DNA of 64,000 bases from Gaeumannomyces sp. JS-464. Its lineage: Eukaryota; Ascomycota; Sordariomycetes; Magnaporthales; Magnaporthaceae. Every line of letters begins with the position of its first letter. The stretch's first letter is position 1. The position numbers and the translations under genes were made by a program. The stretch covers positions 806,001 to 870,000 of the forward strand of contig NGZR01000002.1 of assembly GCA_002197995.1 (NCBI GenBank). The letters run 5' to 3'. Positions 55,727-64,000 of the stretch are shown in pieces. Under the pieces are notes generated by a model. The model worked only from the letters and a program-made list of their open reading frames with translations. It was not told the DNA's origin and made no database searches.

Positions 55727-57430
55727 ATGGAGCGCGCATCTAGAAGTCCTACCGATGAGCCAAAGAGCTCCACGGAGCCGGCTGTGATCGAGGCCGGGCA
55801 GGTTGCCATCGACGTGGAGAAGTTGGCGGAGCAGGAAAGGTCCCTGGTCCGCAAGCTGGACCGCAACATGTTGGTCCGTCTCCCTCACCCCGACTCCAGA
55901 TTTCAGCATGGGGAACTCACTGTTTTCCCCCTCGGGTCAGCCTATCCTCTTTCTCATGTATTTTATGAACCACATTGATCGCAACGCACTGCCTCACGCA
56001 AGGCTAGACACCCTGGAACAAGACCTGGGTATGCACGGCTGGGACTACAATGTCTCCATCTCCGTTTTCTTTATTGGCTACCTGCTGATGCAGGGTATGT
56101 GGCATCCCCTAAACACTCCCAAAACCACGAGTTCTAACTCTGTATTGTCCTTCCGTAGTCCCGTCCAACATGTTCATCACCAGAGTCCGCCCGTCCAGGT
56201 ACCTGTCGGGCTGCATGCTGGGCTGGGCCGGGCTGTCCGGAGTAACTGCTGCAGTAAGGGATGGCAAGGGCCTCGCCACCTGTCGGTTCTTCCTGGGCTT
56301 TGTTGAGGCGGTACGTTTCGGACCGCAGACATGCCCCCGATCCTGGCACACCGAGGTCGAGGTTCAAAGGCCGCGAACTAATCCTAGGCGCATCCGACCC
56401 TACCACCATCGACAACTAGCCCTTCTACCCAGGCGCCCTCTACCTGCTCTCGTCCTTCTACACCAAAGAGGAGCTCGCGGTCCGCATCGCCCTCATGTAC
56501 ATGGGCCAGATCCTCAGCTCGGGCTGCACCGGCCTCGTCGCGGCAGGCATCTTCAGGACGATGCACAACGCCCTCGGCCTCTCGGGCTGGCGCTGGCTCT
56601 TCATAATCGAGGCCTCCGTCACCGCGGCCGTCGCCCTGCTCGGCTTCTGGCTGCTCCCGGACTCACCCGGCCACACGAGCTGGCTGGCGGCCGAGGAGCG
56701 CGCCCTGGCCGTGCAGCGCGTCGCCCGCGACCGCGTCGCCGCCACCGCCCCGACCGTCACCCAGCCCGCGTCGCCGTCAGCCTACGACGGGCTGCGCCAG
56801 GCCGGCCGCGACCCGCGCACGTGGCTGTTCTGCCTGATGCAGAACATGCACGTGTCGGCCTGCACCTTCAACAACTTCTTCCCCTCCATCGTGCGCGCGA
56901 CGCACTTCGCACGCGACGACGCCGGCTCGCTCCTCCTGACGGCGCCCCCATACCTCGTCAGCGGCGTCGTCGGCGTCCTGCTGGGCTGGTCCAGCGGCCG
57001 GCTGCGCGACCGGGCCTGGCACGTCACGGCGGGGCTGGCGCTGGCCATCGCCGGCTTCGGCATGGCGCTGGGGTCCGACCGGGTGCCGGTCCGGTACGCC
57101 TCCACCTTCGTCTACGCCACGGGCGCCTACGCCGTGGGGCCCATCATCCTCGGCTGGGTCGGCAGCACGCTATCACAGACGCCCGAGAAGTGCGCCGTCG
57201 CCTACGCCGTCGTCAACGTCTCGGCCAGCGTCGCCGCCATCTACGGCGCCTTCCTGTGGCCCCACGAGCACGAGCCGCGCTACGCCTTTGGCTTCTCGGC
57301 CGCCGCCGCCTTCGCCGCCGCCAGCATCCTCTGCGCCTGGGCCATGCGCGCCTGGCTGATCAGGTCGAACAGGCGGCTCGACGAGGCTGGCCGGGACGGC
57401 GAGGCGCCGCAGCAGCGGTATGTTTACTGA
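55727..57430 (+). CDS. MFS transporter, anion:cation symporter (allantoate permease/Dal5-like) family
   Basis: Plasma-membrane transporter for an organic anion such as allantoate, a vitamin or a carboxylate; the substrate is not predictable here. Exons 55727-55873, 55941-56094, 56159-56310 and 56420-57430 give 487 residues with consistent phases; the first donor is the less usual GTCCGT. Residues 30-50 carry the family's LVRKLDRNML entry motif. Exon 2 has MYFMNHIDRNALPHARL and exon 3 VPSNMF and FFLGFVEA, both typical. Exon 4 begins PFYPGALYLLSSFYTKEELAVRIAL and includes SGWRWLFIIE and LLPDSPGHTSWL, ending in the C-terminal six helices. Intact frame. It faces the phosphatase gene across a long shared upstream region and is convergent with the laccase. 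Confidence 0.85.
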
Positions 57431-57959
57431 CGGAGGCGGGTTCCCTAGAAACCCTCCGCAGCGGACATGATCAGTGGGTGGCGATGGCAAGCGGCGTCCG
57501 GCGTTCCAGCAAGCATTATAAACATGGAGGGTGAAAAAGACGACGGAACGGGGAATGGAGTCAAGGTTGGGAAGTATTAGCACGGGTTAAATTGCGGAGC
57601 ACGCATGCTGTCAGCGCAGGCTCGTAGCCCATAAGCATGCGCCTAGGAAGGTCGTTATCAACTTGGCTTGTGATTATTATTCTAGAATACGCGAGAGCCC
57701 AAGGAATGCTCATCTGTAACCATTGCTGCATGCACACATAACCCAGCCAGGGAGCAAGCCCAAACTCCGTACCACCAATGCATTGAATGCATACCCTACC
57801 CCCAAACACCAAATGCAAACCCCGAATGCAACCGATAGATGCAAAAGACAACGAGAGAGATGTAGCGCAGGACGCCTGTAGATGCTTGAAAGCAAAAAAA
57901 AGTCGATAAAGATGGCGAAAGCAAGAGAAAGAAAGCCAAAATCAAAACGCCCATGTCGA
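57431..57959. other. 3' intergenic region between convergent genes
   Basis: Region between the MFS transporter and the laccase stop codons. It contains a small repeat of GAATGCA-type motifs near 57,775-57,830. No gene seen. Confidence 0.45.
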
Positions 57960-59882
57960 TCAGATACCAGAATCGTGCTGCGGGAAAGGCATCTTGTTCC
58001 TGACGGCGTCCCACTCGCGGCACGTCTGCCTGAAGACGTCGTGGTCGGGCATGCCGAGCGCGATGCGGCCCTGCGACTCGACGAACTCGAGCGACAGGCC
58101 CTGGCTGGCGTGCCAGGCGATGTGGCAGTGCACGAGCCAGGCGCCCGGGTTGTCGAGCTGGAACGCGATGGCGAGGTGGCCCCCTTCGGGCAGCATGGCC
58201 GTGTCGCGCCGCGCCGGGTTCTTGGTGTTGAACCCCCGGGCCGTGCCGTCCCACTTGTCCTTGCTCTGCGACAGGAGCCAGAAGTCGTGGCCGTGCAGGT
58301 GGATGGGGTGGGCGAGACTGTGGAGGGGTGGTTAGTACTTGTGCGCCACTTAAATCATTGGCTTGGGAAGAACATACGGGATATCGTTACTCTGAATCAC
58401 CAATGTGAACCATTGCTTGCTGGGGCCATAGTTGGCGGGCTGTGCGGTTTATGTCAGCCCAATAATCACATGGGGATGGAAGTAGGGAAAGATTGCGTAA
58501 CTAACCTCTGCCTTGATCACGTTGTACTCGGTTGGGAAGATGGACTGCTTGTCAAAGATCCTCTCGAGCGTGGGGTCGTGCCAGTCGAGGACAAGGCTGC
58601 TGTTGTTCAGCGTCCACTGAAACCAATTCTGGCCCTCGGCCGGGTTGCCGGTGGGCTTGAAGCCCAGGTCGGTCCTCACGATCTCGGAAGTGTGCGTGAC
58701 GTCCAGCGCGAGGTGGGCACCAGCTTGTCAGGGGCCTCGTCCGAGCAGGTCTCGTCGACGACAACGTCCGAAGTCGTCTTGGGGTCAGCCTTGCTCTTCT
58801 TGTCGTAGCGGATGATGCCCGTGACGCGCTTCCTCAGCTCGCCCTGGTCGTTGGGCACGCAGCTCATGCCGCTGCGGAGCCAGTAGTCTCCGGGTTTGGC
58901 ATTGGCCTCGACGATGACGTCGTAGCGCTGGCCAATGCTATCTTCACGCTCTTGGTCTTGTATGGCTTGATGGGAACAAGGTCGTTGGCGACGACGGTGA
59001 GTTCGTGCCCGTCGATGGAGAATTGGAAGTGAGCATCGGCCGAGTTGTTGATGATGCGAATAAGGTGCTTCTTGCCCTTCTTGAAGTTGGCCGAGAACTT
59101 CTTGCCGCCACCAACGCACTTGGTGTCGGTGGTGTTCTTGCAGTTGAAGGTGTTCGTGCCATTGATGAGGCCGTTCGCCGGCAGCGGACCCGCTCCCTTG
59201 CTAGCTACGTTGTCCCAGCCGTGCCAGACCGTGTCATGGTCCCAGTCTTGAAGGAAGAGGGTACCTAGGTCCTCGTCATAGTTGGCGGTCGTAGGACCGT
59301 AGAAGATCATAGGCCCGAACAGCCCCTCAGCGTACTGCAGCGAAAAGTGGCTGTGGTACCAGGTTGTGCCGTACTGGGTGACCCTGAATTTGTACGTGAG
59401 ACTCTTTCCAGGGGCAATGGGACACTGAGTGACACCGGGCACTCCGTCATACTCGACGGAGCCCCTCTGGTGAAGACCATGCCAGTGGATCGAGGTGCCG
59501 TTGGTTTTCATGTTGTTTGACGTGGATGACGAGGTTGTCGCCCAGTTGGCCCATATCAGGGGTCCGGGGAAGGACCCGTTGAAGGTCTGGCAGTAACGCT
59601 TGTACCCGTCGTTGTTGCAAATTCCCTCCTCCACTGAGAGCCAGTATTCGCGGGTCACGCCGGTATCCGGGGCGGTCTCGTAGTAGTTCGTGTCAATCGA
59701 GTGCTTGCCCCAGCAGTTCCTAGACTTGGGCCCATTCTTGCAACCCGGCTGTGGTGGTTGGTGTGGGTGGTGTGGCTTGGGGTGATACTGGCCTGACGAC
59801 ACAGACACCGAAGAGTTCACGGGAGTAGCCAGAGCTGCAGAGCCGCAGACAAGGGCGAAAAGAGAGACGGCTAGAAATTCAT
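57960..59882 (-). CDS. Laccase (ascomycete multicopper oxidase), with indels
   Basis: Secreted oxidase of phenols with oxygen reduction to water. Exons about 59882-58506, 58439-58378 and 58317-57960 (GTTAGT and GTATGT donors) total about 599 codons. All four copper-ligand regions are visible: SIHWHGLHQ and WYHSHF in exon 1, HPIHLHGHDFW and HCHIAWHASQGLSLEF in exon 3. The axial position of the type-1 copper is Leu (HASQGL). The protein ends DSGI, matching the C-terminal plug tail of ascomycete laccases. One-base shifts are needed just after the ATG (restoring a signal peptide ending CGSAALA), around 59,515-59,550 (a compensating pair after WANW), near 58,935 and near 58,715. The regular motifs on both sides of each shift favour consensus errors over decay. 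TATA box 89 bases upstream. Confidence 0.85.
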
Positions 59883-59964
59883 CTTGAAGATGGAGCGAAT
59901 GAATGGAGTGATGATGATAATGACTCTCAAGCGAACCGATGCAAAACGGACGGACGAAGATCGT

Positions 59965-59971
59965 CTTTATA
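59965..59971 (-). promoter_or_regulatory. TATA box of the laccase gene
   Basis: TATAAAG on the minus strand, about 85-90 bases upstream of the ATG at 59882, a usual spacing for a regulated fungal gene. Confidence 0.55.
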
Positions 59972-62352
59972 GAAATGAAGAGGCTATTGGCTGCCTAGCT
60001 CGTGATGCAGCGCAGGACCAACTCGAGGCGGTCACCAAGAGGGGCCTGGTGGCTCAGGGCTGACACTGGTCGGCAACTGGCCTGATTGCATCCTGATGGA
60101 GTCCTCCCTTGACAAGGCAAACGACGTCAGCAGAACTTCCTGCTCCCGCATCCATGGTCATTTTAGCGCCATGCAGATTCGAAGGGTACCTCAGAATCGT
60201 GACAGGTGAGTTGGACTCTACCAAGCGATCTCTCCCAGATGCAAGGGGCTCAGCGTAGAATCTGCCTCGGGTTGGGTGGCTTGGTGCTCATCTTGCGGGC
60301 CGTCCGAGAACGGGTTGTTCCCAGGACAGGAACCATCTTGCTCGGCTGAGGCTGGTGCCTGGAAAACCTCAGCGCCCTGAGAACCCGTGTGCACAGCTAA
60401 GAGCCATTGCATGTTGATGACAGCGAAGCGCCTGCAAGGGCGAGGATAGATGGCGCGATGGTGCTTGGTATGATGTGAGCCCCGGCTGCCGACAAACGGC
60501 CTATGGAGAAGTCCGGCGTCAGTCGAGAGCTGTTGGGCACTGGCCCGGCATTTCCAGCAGAGACCTGCCAAACTCCAGCGCACAGCCAAGGTTTGGCGGC
60601 AGTTACAGTGGCGCAGATGCTCGAAGGAGCGTGGCTGCATGGCACTGGAAGATGCTACAGGCGGGTGACTGGTTTTTGGATCACAAGCCTAGGGATGAGA
60701 GATCGCAGATTAGATGCCAGGTCGGAATGGATTAGGAAAAGCAAGATCAGTCATGGGGAAATGGGTGTCAGCCACCTACGAAATAGGGGTTTCACGAGCG
60801 GTGCGGCCAGCGGGACGGCGCCGATGAGGGGCGGCGACCGAGATTGGTTGGGAACACGAACCAAAGGTCCGGGAACGAGGTCGCAAAGGAGGGTCGCAGA
60901 GAGGTGGGATCGGCAACCAGGGGGTTGTATTTTTGGAACATCCTGCAGTCGATGTAAGGCTGAAGTCGGTGGGCTGCCACGGGCACAATGCGCACATTTG
61001 CGTCGCTGACAGGGGCCGACCAGCTGGTTCGGGCAGGGAGGGCGCGGGTTGCAAACGGCTGGCCCAAACACGAGCTGAACGAGACGGACCACCCAAGGCG
61101 GAAGGCGCAAATTCCAGCGAGGATGGAGCAAAAAACACACGGGGAAAAAAAAAAAAAAAAAAAAAAAGCGAACCGTAGACGTCAGCGAGGGCAAAGAACC
61201 TTTCTCGGAAGGAAGCGGTCAACATCAGAAAGCGAGGTCGGATGCCTGCAGGACGGTTGCTGGCCCCCTCCCCGTGCTCGGCTGTTGGGGCCTGGGATCG
61301 ACAGCGCTCGGCAGTTGGCCAATGCAACGAAGTACCACACACCCGCAACACCCAAAGGAGCAACAAGCAACATGGCTGTGCTGCAGAGGTCCTTGCTCAT
61401 GGAAGTTGACCATCCTTTGGTGGGTACGTAGGCTGTGCCGCCTCGGGAATATCAAGAATCCCGTTGAGCTCAGGGTGCGCTGGCACGACAGAAGGCAGAA
61501 CTGGTGGCCAGAATGGTGGAGTCAGATGTCAGATTTAGCCTCCAAGCTGGCAGTCAAATCGAACTCGTCGGACGCCGTCGTCAGTGGCCAGAACCCGGAT
61601 TCAGCTCTGCGGGTCCGCTGCATGTCAGACTAGCGCAGGCTGCCGCGAAGGGCGCTCGCTGTTCCGGAAGTCATGCGAGCAAGATGGGGGCAATTTCCAG
61701 ATGGAAAGGCAGGTGAAGCAGGGTGTAGCTGCCGGCTCGTCGCGATGCAGGAGGCGATTGTCTGCTGCAATCCGGGTGGACGCGACGACAAGACGGCCCA
61801 CACATCTGACCCATGTCAAATTACGGCCAGATCACGTGAGAGAGCGAGTCACGTGTATATGTGGTTGCAGCTCGCGTGCTCTGGTGACTCAGCAGGGCCA
61901 CCGAGCGATGACCTCAGAGTGCTACCTATGGTCCTCCAAAAGTCAACCGTGCGAGGTGCAAGCAGGAAACGGCTGTGCAATAGGCGAAACGAAGCCCCGG
62001 ACTGAGAGTAATTCTGTATAGCACGCGACAACCTTCAGTTTTTAGTTTTTCTCTTGCTTCCCTTTTTTTATTTTTTTATTTTTTTTATTCCCCTTTTAAC
62101 CATCTCTACTGAGCGGGCGTTGGTCCATCCGTCTTCCCTGGTGCTCCGTCGTCCGAGCACTCCATTTGGACCAGTCCCCCCAGTCTTTTCTGCCGGCCCC
62201 ACCCTCCGTCGCGTCATCCCTGTTGATTTTTGGCGACTGGCAGCACAAGGTGAGTGTCGAGCCTCAACCACCACCAAATCGCTTCCGCGACAACCCCCCA
62301 ATCCACAGCCCGATCCGCTGTTAGGCACGGCTGCAACCCACCGACCTCGACG
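59972..62352. other. Long intergenic region between laccase and splicing factor
   Basis: About 2.4 kb. It contains a 23-base A run (61145-61167) and, at 62,040-62,100, a pyrimidine-rich tract typical of fungal housekeeping promoters. A GTGAGT donor at about 62,249 suggests an intron in the 5' leader of the downstream gene. Open frames here are short, contradictory and without domains. Confidence 0.5.
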
Positions 62353-64000
62353 ATGGATCGCATGAGCGGAATCTCGTTTGACCCATCGAAGCTGAACAAA
62401 TCCGCCGCCGCACAGTACTCGTCGTCAGACTCGGACTCGGACGACGAGGACAACTTCCAGATCCCATCCACGAACCCCGGCGCCGACGAATTTCTCGATC
62501 ACAACCCGCGGAAGCGCCGGAGGACGGGCCGCGACGCCAAGGAGAGCGCCGCGCTGGGCATATTTGGCTCCGAGAGCGAGGATGACGGCCCCGGCAGTCG
62601 CTGGAAACACAAGAACCTCCGCAACAGGGGCGTCGCCTTTGTCTCGTCTGGCAGCAACAAGAAGGACGAAGAGAATGGCGAAGACGACGAGGACGACGAA
62701 GACACAACCCAATACGCAGGCTTAGGCGCCACGCGACCAAGCGCGGACGAAGAAGAAGATGTTGACGATCAGGACGATGATGCGCCCGCGGCCGGCCTCG
62801 GCCTGGGCTTCGCCGCCCAGCGAGTTGCGCAGGACTTTGGCTGGTCTGCTGGTAACAAGCCGGCGCAAACATTTGGGAAGCAGCCGGCCCAGAAGAACGG
62901 GTTCAGCGCAAATACTCCCCTGGGCCGCGGCTTCGTCCCCACGTCATCGTTCATGCCAGAACTCAAGGCCCAGGATGACGAGGAAACCCCTGCTGTGATA
63001 TCCCGTCCCAGCGCCTTCTCGGTGGCCAAGGGAAAGAAAGGTGCAAAGGGCGCGGCAGGCGGCGGGATAAACCCTAGCTCATTCGGCGCCAGATGATGGC
63101 CAAGATGGGCTACAAGGAGGGGTCTGGTCTCGGCAAGGAGGGTCAAGGCCGCAACATCATCATCGAGGCGAACCTTCGACCGCAGCGGGCTGGTCTGGGT
63201 GTGGTGAAAGAAAAGACAGAGTCTGAGCGCCAGGAGGAGAAGCGCCAGGCGAGGCTCCGAGGCGAGGTCGTGGTCGACTCCGATGAGGAAGAGAAGAAGC
63301 GCAAGGCAGCGCGCAAAAAGAAGATGCTCGGCGGCGGGACGGGAAGCACTCCCGCGAGCGGCGCCAGCACACCCAAGCGCCAAAAGCCGAAATACATGAC
63401 CATGGACGAGGTCAAGAAGGCCGCACCGGGCCTCAACATCCCCGATGCCTTCACCCCTATCCTGGACTTGACGGGTCCAGGCAGGAAATTGCTCACCACC
63501 TCATCCGGCCTGATGACCCCGACAGGGGCAACTTCCAATGCCAACGCCACCGAAACGGCTGAGCAGGCCGAGTCAAGGAAGCTTACCAGGCGCGCGCAGA
63601 ACCAGTTTTTAGCCATCGTGGAAGAGTGGCAGAGCCTGCAGGAGCGCAAGGCGTACGCAGAGCTGCAGCTAGAGCAGGAGAGGCAGGAGCTGGAGGAGCT
63701 CGAGCGCGACATGGTGGGATACAAGTCTATCACCGATCAACTCAGCCTCGTTTCGCTTTCGAGCGAGGATCAAACCGACGCCACCTACCGGTGGAACCAC
63801 GTTATCACTATCCTCAGGGCGACTATCGTCGCAATCCCTGAGTCGTCTCGCGACTCGCTGGGAGGCCAACTGGCATCAACGGCCGTTGCAGCTCTCCACC
63901 CGGTTTTCCGAGAAATCATGCAAACATGGGATCCTCTGGAGGACACGGGCGCCCGTTTGGCCTCGGATCTGGACTCTATCAGAGACCTCCTCGGTATACA
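62353..64000 (+). CDS. Splicing factor of the TFIP11/Ntr1 (Spp382) G-patch family, 5' part
   Basis: Nuclear protein that activates the Prp43 helicase for spliceosome and intron-lariat disassembly. From the ATG at 62353: MSGISFDPSKLNKS start, a TIP_N-like acidic region (SSDSDSDDEDNFQ, long Asp/Glu runs to residue about 165), GLGFAAQRVAQDFGW, then the G-patch MMAKMGYKEGSGLGKEGQG with NIIIEANLRPQRAGLG. After a Lys-rich linker comes a coiled coil (LQERKAYAELQLEQERQELEELERDM) and the start of the GCFC-like domain (WNHVITILRATIV), cut by the window end. At 63092-63093 one base is missing directly before the G-patch (SFGAR then a stop; the next frame gives MMAKMGY). No splice sites explain it. Because the gene is normally indispensable and otherwise perfect, a consensus error is the simplest reading. 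Confidence 0.85.

Noticed and set aside
56170..57534. 454-codon open frame on the plus strand in another frame
   Set aside because: It overlaps the MFS transporter exons out of frame and is Arg/Pro/His-rich; the transporter frame carries the membrane helices and family motifs.
57882..58808. 308-codon open frame on the plus strand
   Set aside because: Antisense to the laccase 3' exons, spanning its introns; no domain.
60500..62020. Several open frames of 70-170 codons upstream of the splicing factor
   Set aside because: They overlap each other on both strands, include a poly-A run and show no domain or splice pattern.

Overview
This window is nuclear DNA of a filamentous ascomycete, most likely a Sordariomycete. 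Genes are GC-rich with short GT-AG introns. Two blocks (about 15.33-26.26 kb and 36.5-43.7 kb) are very AT-rich and filled with stop codons and C-to-T/G-to-A changes, as expected from repeat-induced point mutation (RIP). The repeats are Fot1/pogo DNA transposons, chromodomain Ty3/Gypsy elements and Tad-type LINEs.

Layout. 0-15 kb: 5' end of an NAD-malic enzyme gene, a small secreted protein, a frameshifted subtilisin-like protease divergent from an intact pepsin-like aspartic protease, a secreted three-exon protein, a His/Arg-rich protein, an intron-containing tRNA-Glu, a short-chain dehydrogenase with frameshifts, and an L-type amino-acid permease. 15.3-26.3 kb: RIP-degraded block with three related pogo copies (one inserted into another, with a 17-bp repeat array), two Gypsy fragments sharing a single LTR, and a younger 237-bp solo LTR. 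26.3-28.2 kb: a GT90 glycosyltransferase remnant and a short secreted repeat protein with Kex2-type sites. 28.7-48.6 kb: two full-length Tad-like LINE copies; the second is split by a 7.2-kb chromodomain Gypsy element with matching 5-bp target duplications. 48.8-64 kb: remnants of a small membrane protein gene, a secreted CBM9/DOMON-like protein, a PhoD-type phosphatase, an MFS anion permease, an ascomycete laccase, and the 5' part of a splicing factor of the TFIP11/Ntr1 family.

Two themes stand out. First, many single-base indels break otherwise conserved coding sequence, including the normally indispensable Ntr1/TFIP11 gene and a compensating pair in PhoD. Consensus errors in the assembly are therefore a serious alternative to genuine pseudogenes. 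Second, the repeats can be ordered in time: LINE copy 2, then the Gypsy insertion and RIP, then LINE copy 1, which is almost free of RIP and carries a 15-bp target duplication. The most novel-looking items are an antisense coiled-coil ORF shared by both Gypsy elements, the Kex2-site repeat protein, and the shared-LTR tandem Gypsy structure. Several host genes (two proteases, PhoD, laccase, CBM9-like protein) encode secreted enzymes, consistent with a saprotrophic or plant-associated life.
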